Shown in pieces: positions 16,124 through 23,712 of a stretch of 43,013 nucleotides of DNA; position 1 is the first letter of the stretch, and each line of letters opens with the position of its first letter. This DNA comes from Sphaerisporangium corydalis (lineage in GTDB: Bacteria; Actinomycetota; Actinomycetes; Streptosporangiales; Streptosporangiaceae): positions 1 to 43,013 of the forward strand of contig NZ_JANZYP010000080.1 of the NCBI RefSeq assembly GCF_025506355.1. Direction: 5' to 3'. The notes beneath the pieces are model-generated. The model searched no databases, had not been told where the DNA came from, and was given only the letters and a program-made list of their open reading frames with translations. The position numbers and the translations under genes were made by a program.

Positions 16124-17290
16124 TTACCCCTCTACCGTCTGCTGGAAGAAGGCGGTGATGTCGCCGGCCAGCAGTTCGGGTTCTTCGTGAGCGGGGAAGT
16201 GGCCGCCGCGTGGCAGGTGCGTGTATCGGGTGAGGTGGTACTTGCGTTCCACAAAGCCGCGGGGTGCGACGACGCCGAGGTTGGCGGGGAACAGGGCGAG
16301 TGCGGTCGGCACTTCGACGCGTTCGAGCTTGGGCACGAGTCCCTGGCCGCTTTCGTAGTACGGCACGAATGATGTCGAGATCGTGTTGGTGAACCAGTAC
16401 AGCGAGGCTTGGGTGAGCAGGAAGTCGTCGCTGAACCGGGTGGCGAGATCTCCGTCGCAGTCGCTCCAGGCCCGGTACTTCTCCAGTATCCAGGCGAGCA
16501 GGCCCGAGGGGGAGTCGCTCAGTCCTTGGGCCAGGGTGAGCGGGCGGGTGCGCTGCTGGTGGGCGAACGCGCCTTCTTCATAGGCCCAGGCACCGAAAGC
16601 GTTCAGATAGGTACGTTCCTCGTCGGTCATTTCGGCGCCGACGTCGGGCGGTGTGCTCACGACGTCCAACAGGTGAATGCCGATGACGGACTCGGGATGG
16701 GCCTGGGCCAGCAGGGCGGTGATTCCCGCACCGAGATCGCCGCCGTGGGCGCCATAGCGGGCGAAGCCGAGTTCGTCGTGCATGAGCCGGTGCCAGAGTT
16801 CGTGCGTGGGAAGCGTCCCGTCCAGGGCCGGAAGCTGGGAGGAGAAGGTGAATCCGGGGAGGGACGGCACGATGACCGTGAAGGCGTCCTGCGGGTCACC
16901 GCCGTACCGTGAGGGTGTCGAGAGCCTTCGTGCCAGTTCGATCAGCTCGTAGAACGTGCTCGGCCAGCCGTTCGTCAGGACCAGGGGCAGGGCTCCTTCG
17001 CGCTCGGCGTCGAAGCGCAGGTAGTGCAGGAGCGTGCCGTCGATGTCGGCGAACCGGGAAGGCAGCGCGTTGACGGCGGCCTCGTGCTCGCGCCAGTCGT
17101 AGCCGTAGGCCCAGTAGTCGACCAGTCGCCTCAATTCCTCACCGTCGGTGCCCGCCTCCCATCCGGCGACAGGCCACGGCTTCGCCCACCTCGTCCCGCG
17201 CAGCCGGGCTCGTAGATCGTCGAGGTCGGCGTCGGGCACCGCCAGCAGGGGGTCGGCATTCGTCCTTAGGATCTTCTGTGAGTTCGACAC
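16124..17290 (-). CDS. Epoxide hydrolase-like alpha/beta hydrolase with EHN domain
   Basis: 388 residues. The N-terminal EHN segment (residues 18-70: VPDADLDDLRARLRGTRWAK, YDWREHEAAVNALP) covers the fold as in microsomal-type epoxide hydrolases. The nucleophile is Asp185 in HGGDLGAG and the base is His364 in PRGGHFPAHEEP. The oxyanion motif, normally HGWP, reads NGWP here (107-110). The start is GTG 17290. It has no ribosome-binding site but TAGCTT stands 6 nt upstream, so the transcript may be leaderless. It is divergent from a CGNR regulator, which may control it. Catalysis on epoxides is inferred from the family. Confidence 0.92.
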   Translation of the reverse strand: MSNSQKILRTNADPLLAVPDADLDDLRARLRGTRWAKPWPVAGWEAGTDGEELRRLVDYWAYGYDWREHEAAVNALPSRFADIDGTLLHYLRFDAEREGALPLVLTNGWPSTFYELIELARRLSTPSRYGGDPQDAFTVIVPSLPGFTFSSQLPALDGTLPTHELWHRLMHDELGFARYGAHGGDLGAGITALLAQAHPESVIGIHLLDVVSTPPDVGAEMTDEERTYLNAFGAWAYEEGAFAHQQRTRPLTLAQGLSDSPSGLLAWILEKYRAWSDCDGDLATRFSDDFLLTQASLYWFTNTISTSFVPYYESGQGLVPKLERVEVPTALALFPANLGVVAPRGFVERKYHLTRYTHLPRGGHFPAHEEPELLAGDITAFFQQTVEG

Positions 17291-17351
17291 CTATAAAAGC
17301 TATAGCCGGTGTCGAGGGTCGTCAACACCAGTTTTTCGTTACAGTGGTGTC
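17291..17351. promoter_or_regulatory. Divergent leaderless promoter region with inverted repeats
   Basis: Only 61 nt separate the two divergent start codons. CTATA-AAAGC-TATAG (17291-17305) abuts the epoxide hydrolase GTG. GGTGT (17308-17312) can pair with ACACC (17325-17329), and ACACCA (17325-17330) with TGGTGT (17345-17350). A -10-like TACAGT (17340-17345) lies 6 nt before the CGNR ATG, the distance expected for a leaderless transcript. The overlapping repeats are likely operators. Confidence 0.55.
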
Positions 17352-17894
17352 ATGACTGGCGCCGTCGTGGATCTGAACGTGGTCGAGCAGTTCCTCAACA
17401 CGCTCGACGAAAGGTCCTTCAGCTGGCACGGGGAGAAGTTCGTCCCCAGCGACAGGCTCACCTCGGTCGAGGCCCTGTCCGCCTGGCTCGAGGAGCATGG
17501 CCTGGCCACCGCGGGGCAGGAAGTGCGCCCATCCGACCTGGCCCCCGCGGTGGCCCTGCGTGACACCCTGCGGGACGCGCTCACCGATGGCACTGACAGC
17601 GCGAAAGCCGCGCAGGCGCTCGCCCTGTTTCCCCTGCGCCTGGCACTGGACTCGTCCGGGCAACTGCGCATCGCCGCCGCCAGCGGGGTGGCCGGCCTCG
17701 ACGCCATCATCGAGACGGTGGCGACGAGCGTGGCCGGCGGCGGCTGGAAGCGCATGAAGCTGTGCTCCTCGGCTGACTGCCGCCGGGCCTTCTACGACAC
17801 CTCACGCAACGGCAGAGGCCGCTGGTGCAGGATGGAGGTATGCGGCAACAGGCACAAGACCCGCGCCTACCGTCGTCGCCAACAGGGAGAGTGA
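17352..17894 (+). CDS. CGNR zinc-finger/ABATE-domain transcriptional regulator
   Basis: 180 residues. An N-terminal ABATE-like domain (DLNVVEQFLNTLDERSF, ... ALRDTLRDAL) is followed by the C-terminal CGNR zinc finger CSSADCRRAFYDTSRNGRGR then WCRMEVCGNRHKTRAYRRR, with four Cys and a basic tail for DNA contact. ATG 17352 is preceded by TACAGT at 6 nt and no ribosome-binding site, suggesting a leaderless mRNA. Divergent from the epoxide hydrolase and convergent with a second CGNR gene 47 nt downstream. Family members are thought to be DNA-binding regulators with a ligand-binding N-terminus; the ligand is unknown. Confidence 0.9.
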   Translation: MTGAVVDLNVVEQFLNTLDERSFSWHGEKFVPSDRLTSVEALSAWLEEHGLATAGQEVRPSDLAPAVALRDTLRDALTDGTDSAKAAQALALFPLRLALDSSGQLRIAAASGVAGLDAIIETVATSVAGGGWKRMKLCSSADCRRAFYDTSRNGRGRWCRMEVCGNRHKTRAYRRRQQGE

Positions 17895-17907
17895 CGGTGC
17901 CCTTCGC

Positions 17908-17938
17908 GCTTCCCGCCGCCTGTCCCGGCGCGGGAAGC
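17908..17938. terminator. Hairpin between the two convergent CGNR genes
   Basis: GCTTCCCGC (17908-17916) pairs exactly with GCGGGAAGC (17930-17938), loop of 13 nt, in the 47-nt gap between stop codons. Likely a bidirectional terminator. Confidence 0.65.
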
Positions 17939-17941
17939 AAG

Positions 17942-18469
17942 TCAGGTGACGTGCGTGGGCCGTCGGGCGCGGTGGCGGCGTACCGCGTCGCGGTTGGCGC
18001 AGGGCTGGGAGCAGTAACGCTGACGCGCGGTGCGTGAGGTGTCCGAGAAGATCATCTCGCAACCGGCGGCTGCACACCGTCCGAGCCGGTCCATGCCCCG
18101 GCTGACGAGGTGCATCGCCGTGCCCACGGAGATCAGCGCGAACAGCACCGCGCCGAGCGGCTGCAGGTCGTCGCGGTAGTGCAGGTGCCAGCCATGGGCG
18201 TGGTCGGTCAGCCGGGGGTAGGCGGCCGACCGGGCCAGCATCTCGTTGACCAGCTCGGCCTTCGCGCGCTCGTCCGTGGCATCGACGACGTTCGTCCAGG
18301 CGGCGATGACGGCGAGGGTCTGGTCGAGATCCACCGGTTCGACGGGGCGTTCCAGCACCAGACCGGCCGTGCGGCAACGGTCGGCGAGTTCGCCGGCGCT
18401 CGCCGGTGGGCGGTTCGCCAGGTCCGCGGCGAAGTTCACCACGTCCGCGCCGTAAGGGTTGAGGTGCAC
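17942..18469 (-). CDS. Second CGNR zinc-finger/ABATE-domain regulator
   Basis: 175 residues. The N-terminal part (FAADLANRPPASAGELADRC, HLHYRDDLQPLGAVLFALIS) is an ABATE-like domain, and the C-terminus has the finger CAAAGCEMIFSDTSRTARQR then YCSQPCANRDAVRRHRARR, with CANR in place of CGNR. The DTSR core is shared with the first CGNR gene, but overall similarity is low, so this is not a recent duplicate. The GTG start at 18469 has TGTAAT 6 nt upstream and no ribosome-binding site, so it is probably leaderless. Divergent from the GNAT-MFS pair with only 26 nt between start codons; it may well regulate that pair. Confidence 0.9.
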   Translation of the reverse strand: MHLNPYGADVVNFAADLANRPPASAGELADRCRTAGLVLERPVEPVDLDQTLAVIAAWTNVVDATDERAKAELVNEMLARSAAYPRLTDHAHGWHLHYRDDLQPLGAVLFALISVGTAMHLVSRGMDRLGRCAAAGCEMIFSDTSRTARQRYCSQPCANRDAVRRHRARRPTHVT

Positions 18470-18495
18470 AAGACCATTACATCATCCTTGACGCC
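18470..18495. promoter_or_regulatory. Very short divergent promoter region
   Basis: The 26 nt between the second CGNR gene and the GNAT gene contain TGTAAT (minus strand, 18481-18476), placed 6 nt before the GTG as for a leaderless transcript. The GNAT promoter must overlap CGNR coding sequence or this same stretch, which favours autoregulation linked to GNAT-MFS control. Confidence 0.4.
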
Positions 18496-18960
18496 ATGCC
18501 GCGAACAGCAACAGAGCACGATATTTCGGAACTCGTCCGCCTCAGGGCGCTGCTCTTCGACGACCTCGGCGGAGACTTCTTCACCCCCGCGAACGCCGGC
18601 GACGACTGGCGCGACACGCTCGCACGGGTCTCCACGCGGAAGCTGACCGAACCCGACTGCCAGATCCTGGTCGTGGACGGCGACACCGGCCTGGCCGCCT
18701 GCGGCATCGGCACGATCGAACAGTGGTTCCCCGGCCCCCACTCCCGCAACGGGCGGATCGGCCACGTCATCGGCATGGTCACCGACCCGTCGTACCGGCG
18801 GCGCGGGCACAGCCGGGCGATCATGCTCGGCCTGCTCGACTGGTTCCGCGACCGCGACGCCGTACGGGTCGACCTCACCGCCTCCCACGAGGCGGAACCG
18901 CTCTATCGGCAGCTCGGATTCTCCGACCACCCCGATCCCCTACTGTGCTGGAAGCCGTGA
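18496..18960 (+). CDS. GNAT-family N-acetyltransferase
   Basis: 154 residues. It has the GNAT acetyl-CoA site GMVTDPSYRRRGHSRAIMLG (Q/RxxGxG/A type) near residues 94-113 and the C-terminal DLTASHEAEPLYRQLGF. Overall layout matches small-molecule or antibiotic-type acetyltransferases. The ATG at 18496 has no clear ribosome-binding site. The stop codon overlaps the next start by 4 nt (GTGA), coupling it to the MFS exporter; the pair could modify and export a compound, but this is inference. Confidence 0.9.
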   Translation: MPRTATEHDISELVRLRALLFDDLGGDFFTPANAGDDWRDTLARVSTRKLTEPDCQILVVDGDTGLAACGIGTIEQWFPGPHSRNGRIGHVIGMVTDPSYRRRGHSRAIMLGLLDWFRDRDAVRVDLTASHEAEPLYRQLGFSDHPDPLLCWKP

Positions 18961-20120
18961 ACTCATCGCGGTACCGCTGGGTCATTCTGGGTGTCGCGAC
19001 CTTCACCCAGGCCGCGGCCGCGTTCTTCGTGCAGGGCATCGGCGCGATGAGCGTTCTCCTGCGACGAGACCTGGAGCTGAACACCACCCAACTGGGCCTG
19101 CTGCTGTCGGCGGCCCAGCTACTTCCGCTGGCCGGACTCCTCGTGGCGGGACGACTGCTGGACCGCCACGACGAACGCTGGGTCGTCGGGATCGGTGCTC
19201 TCGTGGTCGCCGCCGCCCTGGCCGCCGGCAGCGCGGCCCCCGGGTACGTCTCCCTGCTCGTCGTGCTGCTGATCGTCGGCGCGGGGTACAGCACCATTCA
19301 GCCGGGCGGCAGCAAATCGGTCGCGTCCTGGTTCGACGCCTCGCAGCGTGGCCTGGCCATGGGCATCCGCCAGGCGGGGCTCCCGCTCGGGGGCGTCTTC
19401 GCCGCCTTCGCCCTTCCCGCACTGGCGACGGCCTTCGGGTGGCGGTCGACGCTCGTGGCCGGCTCGCTCGTCGCCCTGTCGGGCGCCGTCGCCTTCATGA
19501 CCTTCTACCGCCGCCCACCGGACCGACGCCCGATGCCGGCCACGTCCCGTCTGCGGCTGGAACCGCTCCGCGAACCGTACATGAAGAAGATCATCTTGTC
19601 CGGTACGAGCATGGTGTCGGTGCACAGCGGCGTGGGCGTCCTCACCGTGCTGTACCTGCACGAGGTGACGTCCATGGACCCCGCCTCGGCGGCGCTGGTC
19701 TACGTCGCGGTTCAGTGCGCGGGCGCGCTGGGCCGAATCTGCCTGGCGGCGTGGAGCGACCGCCGCCGATCCGGCCGCTATACCTGCGTCCTGACCTGCC
19801 TGGCCGCCGTGATCATCGGGATGACGGTGCTGACGACCCCCATCGGCCGATCCCCCGTCGCGGCCTGCCTGCTCTTCGTCTGGCTCGGCTTCTTCGGAAT
19901 CGGCTGGTACGGCCCCTGGGTCGCCTACGCCGCCGAATCGGCACCACCGGACCACACCGGCTTCGCCCTCGGCCTGGCCATGGCCGTCAACCAGGTGGCG
20001 GTCATCCTGGCGCCCCCCGTGCTCGGCCTGCTCACAGACCTGACCGGCACTTTCACCCCCGCCTGGACCCTGCTCGCCACCCTGACCGCCGCCACCCTGA
20101 CGACGACGGCCCGGCTGTGA
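18957..20120 (+). CDS. MFS transporter
   Basis: 387 residues with about twelve hydrophobic segments and the MFS loop motifs GRLLDRHDERWVVGIGAL (after TM2) and GRICLAAWSDRRRSGRY (in the second half). The Pro/Gly-rich SxxQPGGSKSVASWF and GIRQAGLPLGG segments resemble the CynX/NimT or drug-efflux-type MFS groups. The GTG start overlaps the GNAT stop (GTGA). Direction and substrate cannot be told from sequence. Confidence 0.9.
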   Translation: MNSSRYRWVILGVATFTQAAAAFFVQGIGAMSVLLRRDLELNTTQLGLLLSAAQLLPLAGLLVAGRLLDRHDERWVVGIGALVVAAALAAGSAAPGYVSLLVVLLIVGAGYSTIQPGGSKSVASWFDASQRGLAMGIRQAGLPLGGVFAAFALPALATAFGWRSTLVAGSLVALSGAVAFMTFYRRPPDRRPMPATSRLRLEPLREPYMKKIILSGTSMVSVHSGVGVLTVLYLHEVTSMDPASAALVYVAVQCAGALGRICLAAWSDRRRSGRYTCVLTCLAAVIIGMTVLTTPIGRSPVAACLLFVWLGFFGIGWYGPWVAYAAESAPPDHTGFALGLAMAVNQVAVILAPPVLGLLTDLTGTFTPAWTLLATLTAATLTTTARL

Positions 20121-20241
20121 CCAGCGGCAACAACTGCGGCCCTCAGACAACGGCCGACGCCTTCACGAACGCCACCACGTCTGCACCATGTCCTCACAAG
20201 GGCTGCACGTCGCTCGCATACGTGTCTGCTTTGCTGACGTC

Positions 20242-20673
20242 ATGATCAAATGGAGAGCGCCAGAAGCGCGCGAGATCTACTGGACGTTCGGATGCGGGCT
20301 CTCCACGATCATCGCCGTGGCGTGCGCCACATTCGGCACCTTCCTCGACATCTACCTGGTGGCCCACGCGCAGGTCTACTGCCTGGGCGACCTGAGCTCG
20401 GGAGAGAACTTCGCCGGCACTTTGTGGTCCCTGAGCCGATTAGTGATCTTTCCGATCGTCTCAGTACTGTCAGCACTTCTCGCGCAGTCATTCCATCTGG
20501 TCGCCCGGCTGCCCTGGCCGGCCGGGCGCATATGGTCGAGCCTCATCCTGCTCGCTCTCACCGTCGCCGGTTCCGTCGCCGGACCGGTAGCGATGACCCT
20601 GTACGACCTGGCCACAGAGGGCACCCCAGGCGATTGCGTTCTACCGTGGTGGCCCGCATGGCTTCCCTCATGA
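20242..20673 (+). CDS. Hypothetical integral membrane protein
   Basis: 143 residues from ATG 20242; a longer frame begins at 20188 but adds no recognisable sequence. Three hydrophobic segments: about residues 14-38 (TIIAVACATFGTFLDIYLVA), 60-82 (IFPIVSVLSALLAQSF) and 94-115 (SLILLALTVAGSVAGPVAMT). The loop after the first helix holds a Cys (YCLGDL), and another Cys lies near the C-terminus (DCVLPWW). No family recognised and no strong ribosome-binding site; AT-richer than neighbours in parts. Confidence 0.55.
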   Translation: MIKWRAPEAREIYWTFGCGLSTIIAVACATFGTFLDIYLVAHAQVYCLGDLSSGENFAGTLWSLSRLVIFPIVSVLSALLAQSFHLVARLPWPAGRIWSSLILLALTVAGSVAGPVAMTLYDLATEGTPGDCVLPWWPAWLPS

Positions 20674-20846
20674 CACAACCCCGCAGCCCGTGAACGGCGG
20701 CCATCGGTGGTGTTGGATCGCTGCGAGCGCCTGCAATGCGTCTTGAGGGGATATCCACGGTCGGTTGTGGCGGTGGTGGGGAGGTATGCGGCAGGTAGCG
20801 TGCAAATCATCGTGTGGGTGAGATATCGCTCCTAGCGTCGCTAAGT

Positions 20847-21986
20847 ATGCGGACCGTGGATGTGCTGGTCGTGGGGGCGGGGCTGGCCGGGTTGCATACG
20901 GCTCGTTTGCTCGCGTTGCGGGGACTTGACGTGATGATGGTCGACCGGCGCAGGTCGCTGTCGGTGGGCATCCGTACGACGGGGATCTTCGTCCGCCGGA
21001 CTCTCGATGACTTCGACGTGCCGGATCACCTGCTCGGGCCGGGTGTCCGGGACGTGCTGCTGTATCCGCCGTCGCGGCGGGCGCCGGTCCGGCTCACCAG
21101 TGACCGGGACGAGTACCGCGTGGCCGACATGGCGGCCGTCTACGAGCACGCGCGGCGCGCGGCGGAGTCGGCCGGGGCACGGGTTCACCTGGGCGTGCGG
21201 TATGTCGGCGCGTCGATGGGCCTTGTGTGGTTCGCGGGTGCGGAACCGGTGGCGGTCCGGTTCATCGTCGGTGCGGACGGTGCTCGGTCCCGGGTGGCCC
21301 GTGATCTCGGTCTTGACGTCAACCGGCGCTTCCTCGTCGGTGCCGAGCTCGTCCACCCGGTCGCGTCGGGCACGACCACCCCGGCGTTCCACTGCGTGCT
21401 GGATCCCCGGATCGCTCCGGGGTACCTGGGATGGGTCATCGACGACGGACGGCACGCGCACGTCGGCGTCGCGGGGTATCCGCACGCGATGCGCACCGGC
21501 ATCCGCCACCTGCTGGACGCTTTCGCGGCGGACGCACCCGGCCGTACCCCGCCCGCCGGGCCGGTCGAGCGCCGAGGGGGGCCGATCCCGGTCGGCGGTG
21601 TGCTGCGACGGCTGGCGTGCCCCGCCGGGCTGCTCGTCGGAGACGCGGCGGGCGCGGTGTCGCCGCTGACGGCCGGCGGGTTGGACCCGTGCCTGCGCAT
21701 GTCCGAACTGGCCGCGGCGGTCACCGCCGGGTACCTGCGTACCGGCGACCGGCGCATGCTGGGCCGGTACGACGGGAACGCGTTGCGGACCCGGTTCCGC
21801 GTCCGGCTGACGCTGCGCCGCGTGTTCGCCGGCATCCGCTCCCCTGTCGCGGCAGAGGCTGCGGTGACCGTCCTGCGCGGTCGTGCCGGTCGTGCCCTGG
21901 CGGCGCGGATCATGTTCGGCGACGGCTCGTTCCCCGACGTCAGCCCACCGCCGGCGGACCTGGCGATCGACCGCCCATACCGGTAA
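20847..21986 (+). CDS. FAD-dependent oxidoreductase (geranylgeranyl-reductase-like)
   Basis: 379 residues. The dinucleotide-binding motif VLVVGAGLAGLHTARLLA is at the N-terminus (GxGxxG residues 10-15). A central FIVGADGARSRVAR matches the DG motif of flavin hydroxylases/reductases, and LLVGDAAGAVSPLTAGGLDP is the second FAD motif. This layout fits the geranylgeranyl reductase/FAD_binding_3 group that reduces or oxidises lipids and secondary metabolites. ATG 20847 was chosen for the position of the Rossmann motif; GTG 20814 is an alternative. An inverted repeat TAGCG-T-CGCTA (20833-20843) lies directly before the start. The substrate is unknown. Confidence 0.87.
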   Translation: MRTVDVLVVGAGLAGLHTARLLALRGLDVMMVDRRRSLSVGIRTTGIFVRRTLDDFDVPDHLLGPGVRDVLLYPPSRRAPVRLTSDRDEYRVADMAAVYEHARRAAESAGARVHLGVRYVGASMGLVWFAGAEPVAVRFIVGADGARSRVARDLGLDVNRRFLVGAELVHPVASGTTTPAFHCVLDPRIAPGYLGWVIDDGRHAHVGVAGYPHAMRTGIRHLLDAFAADAPGRTPPAGPVERRGGPIPVGGVLRRLACPAGLLVGDAAGAVSPLTAGGLDPCLRMSELAAAVTAGYLRTGDRRMLGRYDGNALRTRFRVRLTLRRVFAGIRSPVAAEAAVTVLRGRAGRALAARIMFGDGSFPDVSPPPADLAIDRPYR

Positions 21987-22263
21987 CGCCGACCGGCTCA
22001 CCTGTGGCGGAGCGGAGGTTCTCGTCGCGACTGATCCCGCATCTGAGCGGACACTACTCCCGGCGATGTATCGGGGCCGTCTCTACTGCCCAGGTGCCGG
22101 ACGGAGGAGTCTCCCCGGGCAGGACGACCGCGGCCCGCTTGAAGACCACGATGGTGGCATGCTCACGATTCAAGTCAGGGCGAGTCGCCGTTACATGAGC
22201 CCGGGGGCCGCCGCATCACGCGAGCCACTGAGCGGAAGACCGCCGCTCGAAGGACGTGTCGGC

Positions 22264-22650
22264 ATGACCGTCACCCCGATCGATCTCTTCGCGTCGTTCC
22301 TCCGCCTCCACCAAGGCGAGATCCACGCCGGGAACCGGCCGCTCGGCTCCGGCCAGGACGGCTGGCAGCTGTCGGCCTTCCATGCGAAGACCAATGCCGA
22401 CGTGCACTCCGACCACTGGGAGGTCAACCCCGAGGCCGAGACGGTCGTGTCCTGCCTTATCGGGATCATCCGGCTCTACCTGCGTCCGGAGCGGCCGGGA
22501 CAACAGGAGGAGGAGATCAGGCTGACGGCCGGGACCGCCGCGATCGTCCCGCGCGGGCGGGGGCACCGGATCGAGCTGGACACCCCCAGCAACATCATGA
22601 CCGTCACCCTGCCGCGCGGCAGCCGGCTGGAGAAGCGATCCGAGGCTTAG
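22264..22650 (+). CDS. Cupin-fold protein
   Basis: 128 residues. A single cupin-like beta-barrel is suggested by HSDHWEVNPEAETVVSCLIG, VRLYL-type strands and the closing PRGRGHRIEL. Metal ligands would be H (HSDH), E and the late H of GRGHR, but the canonical spacing is only partly met. ATG 22264 is preceded by GAAGGA at a rather long distance. The 277 nt before it carry no convincing gene. Function unknown. Confidence 0.68.
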   Translation: MTVTPIDLFASFLRLHQGEIHAGNRPLGSGQDGWQLSAFHAKTNADVHSDHWEVNPEAETVVSCLIGIIRLYLRPERPGQQEEEIRLTAGTAAIVPRGRGHRIELDTPSNIMTVTLPRGSRLEKRSEA

Positions 22651-22688
22651 GCCGGTCCGCCTCGAGCCCGCCGCGGCCCGCGTCGGCC

Positions 22689-22802
22689 GGGTTCCGCGGC
22701 GTGGTCAGCCGCAGTTCGCGCAGTCGGGGTTCCGCGGCGTGGTCAGCACGGCCCGCGCAGTCGGGGTTCCGCGGCGTGGTCAGCCGCGGTCCGCGCCGTC
22801 GG
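22689..22802. repeat. Three tandem 37-38 nt repeats across a gene stop codon
   Basis: GTTCCGCGGCGTGGTCAGC begins at 22691, 22729 and 22766, each followed by C/A-rich variations of GCGGTTCGCGCAGTCGGG. The third copy contains the TGA stop (22780-22782, minus strand) of the alpha/beta hydrolase gene, so the array looks like repeated copying of that gene's 3' end; every unit keeps the stop trinucleotide. Confidence 0.85.
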
Positions 22803-23472
22803 TGGAGTCGGCGACCTGGAGGAGGACCTTCAGCAGGTCGTTCGGCGCGTCCCGCATGAGGTTGTGCCCGCCGTCCAGCGCGTGCGTCGTCCACGCGGGG
22901 TCCTCGCGCAGCCGCTGGTAGACGGGGGTGAACGGTGATTCGCCGTTCCAGTTGGCGGCGTAAACGTAGTCCCTGCGGCGGATGTGCGCGAGGTCGCCGG
23001 TGAGCCGGAGCGGCTGGAGCAGCGAGGCGATCGGGTGGGGCGTGGCCCGTGGGTCGAAGAAGGGCAGCGGCCGTACCGCGTAGCCGGTCTCCACCACGTC
23101 CATGTACCAGCCCCGCTCGTCGTCGGAGACGATGTTCCAGGCGGAGTCGCCGGCCTCCGGCACCATGGCGTCCATGTACACCAGGGCGTCCACGCGGTCG
23201 GGCGCGCGGTCGGCGGCACCGGTGATCACCATGCCGCCGTAGCTGTGGCCGACCAGCACCGCGTCCTGGATGTTCTCGGCGGCCAGCACAGCAGTCACGT
23301 CCTGGATGTGCGTGTCGAGGTTCACTCCGCCGTGCAGCAGGTGGCCGCGCTCGCTGACCCCGGTCAGCGTCAGCGGGTGGACGGCATGCCCGTGCGCGCG
23401 AAGCCCGCCGGTGAGTTCCTCGAAGCACCAGCCGCCGTGGCACATCCCTGGGATGAGCACGAAGGTACCCAT
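22780..23472 (-). CDS. Alpha/beta hydrolase (esterase, SABP2/hydroxynitrile-lyase-like)
   Basis: 230 residues. It begins MGTFVLIPGMCHGGWCFEEL, where HGGW forms the oxyanion region. The nucleophile elbow is GHSYGG with Ser77, an Asp in the usual position lies in the last third, and His203 in GGHNLMRD. The pattern matches the small plant-esterase-like group (salicylate methyl esterase/EstC type). ATG 23472 is preceded by GAGGGGAAG; a longer frame to 23520 is unlikely. It is divergent from the drug-exporter operon. The stop codon lies inside a tandem repeat. Substrate unknown. Confidence 0.9.
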   Translation of the reverse strand: MGTFVLIPGMCHGGWCFEELTGGLRAHGHAVHPLTLTGVSERGHLLHGGVNLDTHIQDVTAVLAAENIQDAVLVGHSYGGMVITGAADRAPDRVDALVYMDAMVPEAGDSAWNIVSDDERGWYMDVVETGYAVRPLPFFDPRATPHPIASLLQPLRLTGDLAHIRRRDYVYAANWNGESPFTPVYQRLREDPAWTTHALDGGHNLMRDAPNDLLKVLLQVADSTDGADRG

Positions 23473-23712
23473 GGTCTTCCCCTCTTTCTCGTGCCGGATC
23501 TCGTGTCCGGTGGAGCGCACGGCGCGGCCGCGCTCACCCTACTGTCCGCCGCCGCGAGGTGCGCCTGGCACGATCACCTGCCCGCCGCCGGATGGTGAAC
23601 ACCTCGGGCCGGGGCATCAACCATTCGGTTGGTTCTCCGGTCAGCCGCATCCAGGGATGATCACACCCGGCAGGCCGATTCGCCCGAAGCGCGGGCCGAA
23701 GATGCTTGATCC

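Noticed and set aside
21987..22263. N-terminal extension or separate small gene before the cupin gene
   Set aside because: The frame is open but has scattered codon use, no motif and no ribosome-binding site; the cupin domain begins at 22264.
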